Positions 27,832 to 36,275 of a stretch of 64,000 nt of DNA are shown here, piece by piece. The notes beneath the pieces were generated by a model that was given only the letters and a program-made list of their open reading frames with translations, was not told the origin of the DNA and did not search any database. Position numbers and translations under genes: made by a program. The stretch lies in NCBI RefSeq assembly GCF_024809975.1, contig NZ_JANUDY010000005.1, positions 310,001 to 374,000 on the forward strand, written 5' to 3'. Position 1 is the stretch's first letter, and the number at the start of each line of letters is the position of its first letter. Origin of the DNA: Comamonas sp. BIGb0152. GTDB lineage: Bacteria; Pseudomonadota; Gammaproteobacteria; Burkholderiales; Burkholderiaceae_C.

Positions 27832-29217
27832 ATGGCCAAAGAGAAATCCATTTACGTCTGCAGCGAATGCGGCGGCACCAGCCCGCGCTGGCTGGGCAAG
27901 TGCCCCGCCTGCAATGCCTGGAACACGCTGGTGGAGACGGCCGCCGAGTCCGCCAGCGGTGGCAAGAACCGCCTGAGCCAGACCGGCCGCACCGGCTACG
28001 CCGGCCAGGCCCAGGCCGTCACCCCCCTGGCGGCCATCGAGGCCACCGAAGTAGCCCGCACCCCCAGCGGCATCCCCGAGCTGGACCGGGTGCTGGGCGG
28101 CGGCATCGTCGAAGGCGGTGTGGTGCTGATCGGCGGCGACCCGGGCATTGGTAAATCGACCTTGCTGCTGCAGGCGGTGGACGCGCTGCAGCGCGAAGGC
28201 CTGCCAGCGCTCTATGTGACCGGTGAGGAAAGCGGCGCCCAAGTGGCGCTGCGCTCGCGCCGGCTGGGACTGGACAACAGCCAGGTCAATGTGCTGAGTG
28301 AAATCCAGCTGGAGAAGATTTTGGCGACCTGCGAGAGCACGCAGCCCGCCGTGGTGGTGATCGATTCGATCCAGACCATGTACTCGGACCAGCTCAGCTC
28401 GGCCCCCGGCTCGGTGGCCCAGGTGCGCGAATGCGCGGCCCACCTGACGCGCATGGCCAAGAGCACCGGCATTGCGGTGGTGCTGGTAGGCCATGTGACC
28501 AAGGAAGGCGCGCTGGCTGGCCCGCGCGTGCTCGAACACATGGTCGATACCGTGCTGTACTTTGAAGGCGACACGCACAGCAGCTTCCGCCTGGTGCGGG
28601 CCATCAAGAACCGCTTTGGCGCCGTCAACGAGATCGGCGTGTTCGCGATGACGGAAAAAGGCCTCAAGGGTGTGAGCAACCCCAGCGCTATTTTTCTGAG
28701 CCAGCACAGCGAGCCGGTGCCCGGCAGCTGCGTGCTGGTGACCCTGGAAGGTTCGCGCCCGCTCTTGGTCGAGATCCAGGCCCTGGTCGACAGCGGCGGC
28801 CCCAGCCCGCGCCGCCTGTCGGTGGGCCTGGACCGCGACCGCCTGGCCATGCTGCTGGCCGTGCTTAACCGCCATGCCGGCGTGGCCTGCGCCGACCAGG
28901 ATGTCTTCGTCAACGCCGTGGGCGGCGTGCGCATTGGCGAGCCTGCGGCCGACCTGGCCGTCATGCTGGCCATCACCAGCAGCCTGCGCGGCAAGGCCCT
29001 GCCCAAGGGCTTTATCACCTTTGGTGAGGTGGGCCTGGCTGGTGAGGTGCGCCCCGCCCCGCGCGGGCAGGAGCGCTTGAAAGAAGCCGCCAAACTGGGC
29101 TTTACCGTCGCCGTGGTGCCCAAGGCCAATGCGCCCAAAAAGCCGATCGAAGGCATCACCATCCACCCGGTGGACCGGGTGGATGAGGCGATATCGCTGG
29201 TGCGAGGGCTGGACTGA
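27832..29217 (+). CDS. radA: DNA repair protein RadA
   Basis: A 461-aa RadA (Sms), a RecA-like helicase that promotes branch migration in recombination. It has the four-Cys zinc finger (YVCSECGG, GKCPACNAW), Walker A GGDPGIGKST, the RadA signature KNRFG, and a Lon-like C-terminal domain with SVGLDRDRLAMLLAVLNRHA. The frame is open from 27628, but the ATG at 27832 is the family start (MAKEKSIYVCSECG). It is divergent from the GST gene and followed by a dioxygenase gene 5 nt downstream. Confidence 0.96.
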   Translation: MAKEKSIYVCSECGGTSPRWLGKCPACNAWNTLVETAAESASGGKNRLSQTGRTGYAGQAQAVTPLAAIEATEVARTPSGIPELDRVLGGGIVEGGVVLIGGDPGIGKSTLLLQAVDALQREGLPALYVTGEESGAQVALRSRRLGLDNSQVNVLSEIQLEKILATCESTQPAVVVIDSIQTMYSDQLSSAPGSVAQVRECAAHLTRMAKSTGIAVVLVGHVTKEGALAGPRVLEHMVDTVLYFEGDTHSSFRLVRAIKNRFGAVNEIGVFAMTEKGLKGVSNPSAIFLSQHSEPVPGSCVLVTLEGSRPLLVEIQALVDSGGPSPRRLSVGLDRDRLAMLLAVLNRHAGVACADQDVFVNAVGGVRIGEPAADLAVMLAITSSLRGKALPKGFITFGEVGLAGEVRPAPRGQERLKEAAKLGFTVAVVPKANAPKKPIEGITIHPVDRVDEAISLVRGLD

Positions 29218-29222
29218 GGGGT

Positions 29223-29897
29223 ATGGGAGCGGAAGCTTTTGCGCGTGATGGCTTTGCGCTGGTCCCGGATGTGCTGGATGCTGCTGAATGCGCCGCTGCA
29301 CGGGAGGAAGTGCTAAGCCAGGCGGGAGAGGGGCCGGGGTCGCGCCATTTGCTGTCCTTGCCCTGGTGCCAGCGGCTGGCTGCCCGCTTGCGCAGCGCCC
29401 ACGGTTTGGACACATGGATCCCTGAAACCCACAGGGCCGTGCAGTGCAGCTATTTTGAAAAATCCCGAGACACCAACTGGCTGGTTGCCTTGCACCAGGA
29501 CCTGGCGATTGCCGTGCAAGCCAAGGTCGAGCACCCCGCGCTGACGGGCTGGTCGACCAAGGAAACGACGCACTTTGTGCAAGCACCGCAGCAGGTGCTG
29601 GAGCAGCTGGTGGCTGTGCGTGTGCATCTGGATGACTGCGGACTCGATGACGGCCCTTTGCGGGTGGTGCCAGGCTCGCACGCCCTGGGGATCATCGATG
29701 CGGCGCGTGCAATGCAGCTGCGCGATGACCGGGGAGAAAGGGCATGCCCGGCCGCGCAAGGCGCTGCCTTGGTGATGCGGCCCTTGCTGCTGCATGCCTC
29801 CTCCAAAGCGACCGGCAGCAGTCGCCGCCGTGTGCTGCATTTTCTGTTTGGCCCGGTGCAGCTGCCCTATGGGCTGGCTTGGGCTTTTGCCGCGTGA
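29223..29897 (+). CDS. Phytanoyl-CoA dioxygenase (PhyH)-family Fe(II)/2OG oxygenase
   Basis: A 224-aa PhyH-like protein. The iron ligands His and Asp are in ALHQDLAI (HxD), the distal His in LLLHASS, and the 2OG-binding Arg ten residues later in SSRRRVLHF. An N-terminal FARDGFALVPDVLDAAE is typical. The gene starts 5 nt after the radA stop, so it is co-transcribed with radA, though no functional link is known. The substrate is unknown; family members hydroxylate small molecules such as ectoine, acyl-CoAs or amino acids. Confidence 0.82.
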   Translation: MGAEAFARDGFALVPDVLDAAECAAAREEVLSQAGEGPGSRHLLSLPWCQRLAARLRSAHGLDTWIPETHRAVQCSYFEKSRDTNWLVALHQDLAIAVQAKVEHPALTGWSTKETTHFVQAPQQVLEQLVAVRVHLDDCGLDDGPLRVVPGSHALGIIDAARAMQLRDDRGERACPAAQGAALVMRPLLLHASSKATGSSRRRVLHFLFGPVQLPYGLAWAFAA

Positions 29898-29917
29898 GTG
29901 CGGTGCAATAAAGGCCT

Positions 29918-30922
29918 TTAAGCCAGCCGCCCCTGCGGCCACAAATGTGCCGGGTCGTTGTACCCGGGGGTTGAGGGGTGGCCGGGGCTGACCAGGCTGT
30001 TGACCAGGCGCTCGTCTTCCTGGCTGATCTGGTAGTCCAGCGCGGGCAGGTAGTCTTGCCACTGCTGGAGGGTGCGTGGGCCGGCGATGACCGCGCTGAT
30101 GGCGTTGTGGGCCAGCACCCAGGCGGTAGCGAACTGCGCGGCGCTGATGCCTTGGCGCTCGGCGTGCTGCTGCACCTGCTGGGCGATCACCAGAGATTCG
30201 GGGCGGAACTCGGTTTGCAGGATGCGCGCATCCTGGCGGCCGGCGCGGCTGTCCTTGGGGGGCTCCATGCCGGGCTGGTACTTGCCACTGAGCACGCCCC
30301 GGGCAATGGGGCTGAAGGGCACGACGCCGATGCCGAACTGCGCGCAGGCGGGCAGGATGTCGGTCTCGGGCATGCGGTTGAGCAGGTTGTAGTACGGCTG
30401 GCATACCACCGGCGGCGGCAGGCCGATCTCGCGGGCGGTGTAGACGGCTTCCACAATGCGCCAGCCACGGAAGTTGGACAGGCCCCAGTACAGAATCTTG
30501 CCGCTGTCGATCAGCTGCTTGAGCGCGTACAGCGGCTCTTGCAGCTGCAGGCCCACGCGGTCGCGGTGCAGGTAGAGGATGTCGATGCGGTCGGTTTGCA
30601 GGCGCTGCAGACTGGCCTCGACCGAGCGCAGCATCCAGGCGCGGGAGTAGGCGCCTTGGTTGGGCCCGCTGCCCATGGCATTGCCCAGCTTGGTGGCCAG
30701 CACCCAGTCATCGCGCTGGCCCTGGAGCACCTGGCCGACCATGCGCTCGGACGCGCCCTTGCTGTAGATGTCGGCGGTGTCGATGAAGTTGACGCCCTGG
30801 TCGCGTGCGCTGGCGACGATGGCCGCCGCCTCCTGGGCATCGGTCTGGTCGGCAAACATCATCGTGCCCAGGCACAGGGCGGAGACTTGGAGAGGGCTGG
30901 CGCCCAGCTGGCGGTACTGCAT
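29918..30922 (-). CDS. Aldo/keto reductase
   Basis: A 334-aa NADPH-dependent aldo/keto reductase of the YhdN/Tas type. The catalytic tetrad is visible: Asp and Tyr in FIDTADIYSKGASE, Lys in LATKLG, His in LYLHRDRV. The C-terminal cofactor block SAVIAGPRTLQQW is present. It is convergent with the PhyH gene and separated from the next minus-strand gene by 91 nt. The physiological substrate is unknown. Confidence 0.92.
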   Translation of the reverse strand: MQYRQLGASPLQVSALCLGTMMFADQTDAQEAAAIVASARDQGVNFIDTADIYSKGASERMVGQVLQGQRDDWVLATKLGNAMGSGPNQGAYSRAWMLRSVEASLQRLQTDRIDILYLHRDRVGLQLQEPLYALKQLIDSGKILYWGLSNFRGWRIVEAVYTAREIGLPPPVVCQPYYNLLNRMPETDILPACAQFGIGVVPFSPIARGVLSGKYQPGMEPPKDSRAGRQDARILQTEFRPESLVIAQQVQQHAERQGISAAQFATAWVLAHNAISAVIAGPRTLQQWQDYLPALDYQISQEDERLVNSLVSPGHPSTPGYNDPAHLWPQGRLA

Positions 30923-31013
30923 CTTGGTCCTTCAGGAATCAGGTTCCAAGATGCTAGCTGGCCGCACGCAGTTTGTCTGTCACAGGCTGCGGCTCACCGG
31001 GCCGCATCCCTGC

Positions 31014-32108
31014 TCAATCGAGGCCGCTGTCGTCGCCTTCCTCGTCGTCGTCCTTTTCGAGCTGGCTGCGGTTGTGCAGCTGGTCGCGCATGCTGTCAGT
31101 GCCCTGAATGAACTGGTCCACCGAGGTGGTGGGGGCCCAGCGCCATTCAGGCGGCAGCACGGTGGACATGTAGAGGTTGTCGCCCAGGCGCTTTTGCGTT
31201 TGCCACTGCAGGCCCAGCTTGGCGCCTGCGCCCAGCACCAGCAAGCTGGCCATCGCCAGCGCCAAGTTGCGCGCCGACACCAGGGTGGCCGCGCGCAGAT
31301 GGAACCAGCCGACCACGGCCAGCAAGCTGAGGGACACCAGGCTGGCAAAGCGGGTGAGCAGGGGCCAGGACAGCGCAAAGCCCAGCACCGAGAGCAGCAC
31401 ATCGAGCAGCGCCATGACCACCAGGCCCACCGAGGCAATGCAGACATGGCGCCAGAACCCGGTCACCCCGGTGAACAGCTTGCCCATGAAGGACCAGCCC
31501 AGGGTCCAGACCAGCAGGCCCCCCAGCATCCACAGCAGGATGGCGGGCAGCTGGCGGGCAAGGTCGCCGGTTTCGGTGGCACCGAGCCAGGTCGTCCAGG
31601 CCGACAGCAGCACCAGCAGCACCAGGGCCATGCCGGTCAACAGGCCTTGGGCGCGTGAGAAGGGGCGCCAGTGCTGGGTGGCGGGCAGCGGCTGGGCGGT
31701 GCTGCGCAGGTTCAGCTGCACACCCCGGCCCAGGGTCAGCCGCTGGCCGGGCTGCCAGGCAAAGCGCTCGCCGGCCCCGTAGTGGCGCCGGTCATGCCAG
31801 ACGCCATTGGTGCTGTCGAGCACCTCGACCTCATATTGGCCCGCACTCGGGTGGCCCGCATGCTGGCGGTGCAGGCGCACATGGCTGGGGCCGATGCTGG
31901 GATCGGTCAGTACCAGGTCATTGTTGGCCGCGCGGCCGATGGTGCAGGGCCAGGCAAACACTGGCAAGGCCAGGGCCAGGCGGTGGCCGCGCTCGACCAG
32001 CTCCAGCACGGCGCCTTCGGGCTCGCTGTCAGCGGCTGCTGGCTGGACACCCGCGTCTTCGTGCTCGGGAGCGATCTCGGTCAATTCGGGGTAGTCGTGC
32101 TGGCTCAT
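31014..32108 (-). CDS. FHA-domain integral membrane protein
   Basis: A 364-aa protein with an N-terminal FHA domain at about residues 45-130 (TIGRAANNDLVL, PSHVRLH, DSTNGVW: the GR, S, H and NG positions are all there) that should bind phosphothreonine. Four to five membrane helices follow (from about 155 to 315), then a charged tail ending KDDDEEGDDSGLD. FHA proteins read Ser/Thr kinase signals, but no kinase or phosphatase is in the window. Its ATG overlaps the stop codon of the upstream serine protease gene, so the two are made together. Confidence 0.85.
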   Translation of the reverse strand: MSQHDYPELTEIAPEHEDAGVQPAAADSEPEGAVLELVERGHRLALALPVFAWPCTIGRAANNDLVLTDPSIGPSHVRLHRQHAGHPSAGQYEVEVLDSTNGVWHDRRHYGAGERFAWQPGQRLTLGRGVQLNLRSTAQPLPATQHWRPFSRAQGLLTGMALVLLVLLSAWTTWLGATETGDLARQLPAILLWMLGGLLVWTLGWSFMGKLFTGVTGFWRHVCIASVGLVVMALLDVLLSVLGFALSWPLLTRFASLVSLSLLAVVGWFHLRAATLVSARNLALAMASLLVLGAGAKLGLQWQTQKRLGDNLYMSTVLPPEWRWAPTTSVDQFIQGTDSMRDQLHNRSQLEKDDDEEGDDSGLD

Positions 32109-33532
32109 TGGGCGGCCTCGCTGGAGAAGCCTTGCAGGTACTGGCGGGCCAGGCGCTGGGCATTGTCAAAACTGACGGCACTGACATTGAGCCGGCCGAG
32201 GACACCCTGGCGTGGCTGGTCCACCGAGACGGCCAGCACGGTCAGGTCATAAAGGCCGCTGAACTTGCGGTAGGCGGCCATGCAGACGACGGCACGCAGC
32301 GGCAGTTGGGCGTCACCGGAGACGAAATCCTCGCGGCACTCATAGCCGGTACGCACGCGGTTGCCGCGCTTGCGCAGCGGCTCGTTGGCAAAGCTCGACC
32401 CGTAGGTGTGGGCGAACTGCCAGGGGCTCAGGCGCGGGGCGTCATAGGCTTCGTAACGCATGCCCAGGCCGCCGACATCACCGTCGCCGGTGAAGACTTC
32501 GCTGTCGATGCGGCATTGGCTGCGCTCAAAATCAAACAGCGATTCGCTGCGCCGCTCGCGGCCATCGCCCCAGCAGCGGGCCAGGGTTTCGGATGGAACG
32601 GGTACGCGGTAAGGGCCGTAACGCTCGGTGCGGCTGCTGCCGCTCAGCACCCGGTCGACCAGGTCTTTTTGGTGGGCCATCAGCTGGCGCGTGACTTCGC
32701 CATGCATGGCGCCCTTGACCGGGGTGGCCTCGCGGCCCTGGGCGAGCAATTGCTCGACAAACTCCACCGGCACCAGAAAGCTCAGCTGCTCGGCGCCCAG
32801 CTGCTTGGCCACATTGACGCCGACCACCCGGCCCTGGGTGTCAATGGCCGGACCGCCGCTCATGCCCGGGTTCAAGGTGCCACCAAAGAAGATGCGCGGG
32901 TAGAAGCTGCGCTGTACCAGGCCGTTGTAGGTGCCCTCGGTGATGGCAAAGCCCACATCAAGCGGGTTGCCCAGCGAGAAGATGCGTTCGCCTCCGCTCA
33001 GCGGCCGGCTGCTGGGGCGCAGCGGCAGTGCGCTGTAGTGGGGCGCCGCTGCGGCCTCTGCGCCTGCGCTGCCTTCCTTGGCTGGGGCCACGCGCAGCAG
33101 TGCCAGGTCATGCAGCACATCAATGGCGAGCAACTGCACCGGCGCTTCCTGGCCGCTGACCGAGACCAGCACCGCCCGGTGGCGTTCGGGCTCCAGTGCC
33201 AGCTGGCTGACCACGTGGTAGTTGGTGATCAGCAGGCCATCTTCCGAGACAAAAAAGCCCGAACCGGTGCTGCTTTGCGTATTGGTCTGGCGCCGCAGCG
33301 TGCGGATCTGCACCAGCTTGTCGCGCGCAGCCATATAGGCCTGCTGGGCATCGGGGGAGGGCGGGGGCGCGTCGGCCGCAGGGGCTGCAAGCGCTGTAGC
33401 CGTTTGCGCGGGCGCGAGCGGGCTGGTGGCCTGTGCCGCAGGTGTCTGGGCACTGGCAGGCGCTGCCAGCAAGGCGGCCAGGGCAAGCGCCCAGCCGTTG
33501 CGCCGCGAGAGAGAAAGAATGCAATGGATCAT
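32105..33532 (-). CDS. Periplasmic trypsin-like serine protease (HtrA/S1C-like)
   Basis: A 475-aa protein with a cleavable signal (ALAALLAAPASAQT), an Ala/Pro-rich linker and a chymotrypsin-fold protease domain. The triad is readable: His in ITNYHVVSQL, Asp in LHDLALLRV, Ser in GMSGGPAID. The C-terminal 200 residues hold no recognisable PDZ domain, unlike DegP; several Cys (CWGDGRE, CRIDSE, YECRED) suggest disulfides. The frame is open to 33760, but the ATG at 33532 begins at the signal peptide. It is coupled to the FHA membrane protein, which may localise or regulate it. Confidence 0.85.
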   Translation of the reverse strand: MIHCILSLSRRNGWALALAALLAAPASAQTPAAQATSPLAPAQTATALAAPAADAPPPSPDAQQAYMAARDKLVQIRTLRRQTNTQSSTGSGFFVSEDGLLITNYHVVSQLALEPERHRAVLVSVSGQEAPVQLLAIDVLHDLALLRVAPAKEGSAGAEAAAAPHYSALPLRPSSRPLSGGERIFSLGNPLDVGFAITEGTYNGLVQRSFYPRIFFGGTLNPGMSGGPAIDTQGRVVGVNVAKQLGAEQLSFLVPVEFVEQLLAQGREATPVKGAMHGEVTRQLMAHQKDLVDRVLSGSSRTERYGPYRVPVPSETLARCWGDGRERRSESLFDFERSQCRIDSEVFTGDGDVGGLGMRYEAYDAPRLSPWQFAHTYGSSFANEPLRKRGNRVRTGYECREDFVSGDAQLPLRAVVCMAAYRKFSGLYDLTVLAVSVDQPRQGVLGRLNVSAVSFDNAQRLARQYLQGFSSEAAQ

Positions 33533-33701
33533 GGTGTTGGGATTCGCGCCCGGCCGGTGAGCAGCTTTGCTCAGATGCACGGCGGGACGATGGGCACAAG
33601 GGCGGGCGGCCAGGGCTGGGTACCGGACCAGGGCAAATGCTATCAAAATTAAAGTGGTGCTGGGTGAACGGATGGGGTTGGGGTGGTGCAGTGGATGGGG
33701 C

Positions 33702-34406
33702 TCAACCCGCACTGCGTTGGATGACATCGTCAATGAGGTTGCGCAGACCGCCCCAGGCAATCTGTATGCCCACGCAGAGCAAAATAAAGGCGGAGAAGTT
33801 CAGAAAGATCATGACGCCACTCTTGCCCAGGGGCTTGAGCAGCCGATCCGCATAGCGGTAGCAGACGAGCACGGTGGCGCCCGCAGCCAGGCAGCCCAGA
33901 ATGGCGCCGAGCAGGTTGGCGGTGACCACCGCAGACGAATCGCTGTCCAGCAAAGCCACGCTGACCGTGATGGTGCCGGCCAGGGTGCCAGGGCCAAAGG
34001 ACAGCGGGAAGGTCAGCGGATAGAAGGTGATCACACGTGCGGACTCGGGCGTCAAGGTGGCTGGCGGGGGCCTTTCGGTCAAGTCCTCATTGGGCTTGGC
34101 GTTGATCATGTTCCAGCCAATCACGGCCAGCAGCAAGCCACCGCCCAGCCGAACAATATCGATGGACAGTGAAAACAGGCTGAGAATGATGGAGCCAAAC
34201 AGCATGAAAAAAACCATCAGCAAGCTGACCTGGATGGCGATGCGGGTGGCCATGCTGCGCCGCAGATCCTTGGGCGCGCCCTCGGTAAGGGCCAGAAAGA
34301 ACACCGAGATACCCACAGGACTCAGTGCGGGAAGGACCGTAGCAATCAAGAGCCAGAAGCTCTGATGGAACGCATTTAGATAAATGTCATTCATTGGTAA
34401 GTCCAT
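33702..34406 (-). CDS. MarC-family membrane protein
   Basis: A 234-aa MarC/UPF0056-family inner-membrane protein with six predicted helices, including LLIATVLPALSPVGISVFFL near the start and the ITFYPLTFPLSFGPGTLAGT motif. The function of the family is not settled; the early link to multiple antibiotic resistance was withdrawn. Three in-frame ATGs exist (34439, 34406, 34394); I chose 34406 as a compromise without strong ribosome-binding evidence. It is a lone gene, divergent from the next. Confidence 0.8.
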   Translation of the reverse strand: MDLPMNDIYLNAFHQSFWLLIATVLPALSPVGISVFFLALTEGAPKDLRRSMATRIAIQVSLLMVFFMLFGSIILSLFSLSIDIVRLGGGLLLAVIGWNMINAKPNEDLTERPPPATLTPESARVITFYPLTFPLSFGPGTLAGTITVSVALLDSDSSAVVTANLLGAILGCLAAGATVLVCYRYADRLLKPLGKSGVMIFLNFSAFILLCVGIQIAWGGLRNLIDDVIQRSAG

Positions 34407-34568
34407 TCCGATAGCCAAAGTGTGGCCCGATGATGCCACTCTAAAGTCTTAGGCACTAGGGGGCAATACAACGATATGGTTACAGCGTATGTGCGTGTTG
34501 CAGGCAGGGAGTTTGGCCAATTGGCCCCTGGCAGCAGGCAGGCCTCGCAGGCAGTGGACAATAGCGCC

Positions 34569-35000
34569 ATGAACTGGAGAAACATACTGATCCCCGTTGG
34601 CCTGCTGGTGCTACTGGGGGCTGCTTACCAAAATTACAAATGGATGGGCGTGCTGGCGGTCAGCGGCGGCATTGTGCTGTGGCTGATGCTGCACTTCACC
34701 CGTCTGATGACCATCATGAAGCGAGCCGCCCAGCGGCCCTTGGGCTATGTGGGCAGCGCCGTGATGCTCAATGCCAAGCTCAAACCGAACGTGCCCTTGG
34801 TGCATGTGGTGGCCATGACGCGCTCCTTGGGTCTGCGCCAATCCAATGCCCTGGAGCAGCCCGAGGTGTTTGTATGGCGCGACAACACCGACTCGACCGT
34901 GACCTGTGAGTTTGTGCACGGCCGCTTGAAAACCTGGGCCTTGCAGCGCCCGACCGCAGTGGACGCGACTGCGGATACGCCCGCCCATCCTCAGCCCTGA
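34569..35000 (+). CDS. Conserved two-helix membrane protein of unknown function
   Basis: A 143-aa protein with two close N-terminal membrane helices (ILIPVGLLVLLGAAYQNY; WMGVLAVSGGIVLWLMLHF) and a soluble C-terminal domain of about 80 residues (VGSAVMLNAKLKPNVPLVHV and FVWRDNTDSTVTCEFVHGRL). I do not recognise the family. The frame is open from 34476, but the ATG at 34569 precedes the first helix directly. It is followed by a 255-nt intergenic stretch with a weak CCCTTGT/ACAAGGG hairpin near 35006-35036 and a short AGCCCC/GGGGCT hairpin near 35155, both of uncertain meaning. Confidence 0.65.
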   Translation: MNWRNILIPVGLLVLLGAAYQNYKWMGVLAVSGGIVLWLMLHFTRLMTIMKRAAQRPLGYVGSAVMLNAKLKPNVPLVHVVAMTRSLGLRQSNALEQPEVFVWRDNTDSTVTCEFVHGRLKTWALQRPTAVDATADTPAHPQP

Positions 35001-35255
35001 GCCCTTGTCAGCTTCTTGTCAGTTGTAACAAGGGCGACCTGCGACCTGCCTGCGGAACCCTTTTCGGCGGGTTTGGCGGGCAATTCTGAGCCGGGCGGTC
35101 TGCATCTTCTGCCAAGTCGGCCCCCGCCCACGTAAAATCACTGCCCAGCACGGGAGCCCCTTGGGGCTGGTACCCACCCCCCGCCCTTGCCCACAGAATC
35201 ATCGATAGCCGGTCCGCGACAGGGGTGCGGGGCCGGTACAGGAAAGTTGAAAACC

Positions 35256-35462
35256 ATGACGCAGGCAGTTATTGAGTTGCTGGCCAAAGACCTGAACGCC
35301 CAAGGTGGCGTGTTTTGCCCCAATCCCAAGGCAGACATGAAATTGTGGAGTGGCCACCCCCGCGTGTTTCTGGATGTGGGCCACAGCGGTGAAGCCAAGT
35401 GTCCGTATTGCGGCACCGTGTACCGACTCAAAGCGGGCGAAACCTTCCACGGCGGCCATTGA
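35256..35462 (+). CDS. Small zinc-finger protein (zf-CHCC type)
   Basis: A 68-aa protein with metal ligands Cys in GGVFCPNPK, His in WSGHPRVFLD, and CPYCGTVY, the pattern of the zf-CHCC family related to the NDUFS6 subunit of mitochondrial complex I. In proteobacteria the family is common as a small stand-alone protein of unclear role. The ATG at 35256 follows GGAAAG. It directly abuts the glycosyltransferase gene: TGA at 35460-35462 is followed by GTG at 35463. Confidence 0.82.
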   Translation: MTQAVIELLAKDLNAQGGVFCPNPKADMKLWSGHPRVFLDVGHSGEAKCPYCGTVYRLKAGETFHGGH

Positions 35463-36275
35463 GTGGCTGAGTCCCCATTGGGCGGTGCTCCAGCTTCGCG
35501 CAAGCTGACGCTGACCATTGGCATCCTGACGCTGAACGAAGAAGACAATATCGAGGCCTGCTTGCGCAGTGCCTCGTTTGCCGACCAGGTGGTGGTGGTG
35601 GACAGCGGCAGCGTAGACCGCACCACGGCCATTGCCTGTGGTCTGGGTGCCCAGGTGTTTCGCTACGAAGATTGGCAGGGCTTTGCCTTGCAGCGGAACC
35701 GCCTGCTCAGCCACGCCAAGGGCGACTATGTGTTCTTCCTGGATGCCGACGAGACCATCTCGGACGCTTTTCGCGAGGAGCTGCAGGCCATTGTGCAGTC
35801 GGGCGAAGAGGCCATCTGGATGGTGCGCTGGCGCATGGTTGCCTTTGGCAAGGAGCTGAAGTACCTGCGCTCCACTGCCAAGGTCGAGCGCCTGTTCTGG
35901 CGCGGTTTGCTGCGTGAGTACACCGGCGTGGTGCACGAGGAGGCGCAGCTGAGCCGCACCAACGTGACGCGCCACCTGATGCGCACCCCCTTGCTGCACC
36001 ATTCGCGCAGCAGCGTGCACACCAGCCTGGAAAAGCTCACCCAGTACGCCATGTTGGGGGCGGCCAAGCGGGCCGAAGAGGGCGTGCGTGGCGGCATTCT
36101 GCGCGGCATGGCCTCATCGACCGCCATGTTTGTGCGTCTTTACTTCTTCCATTTCGGCTTTCTGTGCGGAGGTGCGGGCTTTTTGTACTGCGTATTCGTC
36201 GCGCTGGAGAGCTTCTTCCGCTATGTGGCCCTGGCCTATGACCGCCCCTACCTGAGCGGAGACGTGCGCCGATGA
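35463..36275 (+). CDS. Family 2 glycosyltransferase, WaaE/KdtX-like LPS core enzyme
   Basis: A 270-aa GT2 glycosyltransferase with the GT-A motifs TIGILTLNEEDNIEACLRSA, VVVDSGSVDRT and the metal-binding FFLDADE, then WRMVAFGKELKYL and HEEAQL, as in WaaE-type LPS core glucosyltransferases. A C-terminal amphipathic or hydrophobic region (LYFFHFGFLCGGAGFLYCVF) should hold it to the inner membrane. The GTG start lies immediately after the zinc-finger stop. It overlaps the O-antigen ligase gene by 4 nt, which supports a role in LPS core assembly. Confidence 0.87.
   Translation: MAESPLGGAPASRKLTLTIGILTLNEEDNIEACLRSASFADQVVVVDSGSVDRTTAIACGLGAQVFRYEDWQGFALQRNRLLSHAKGDYVFFLDADETISDAFREELQAIVQSGEEAIWMVRWRMVAFGKELKYLRSTAKVERLFWRGLLREYTGVVHEEAQLSRTNVTRHLMRTPLLHHSRSSVHTSLEKLTQYAMLGAAKRAEEGVRGGILRGMASSTAMFVRLYFFHFGFLCGGAGFLYCVFVALESFFRYVALAYDRPYLSGDVRR

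Noticed and set aside
35001..35255. Possible riboswitch upstream of the zinc-finger gene
   Set aside because: Two simple hairpins are present, but no known aptamer consensus can be recognised and the downstream gene gives no metabolite logic.
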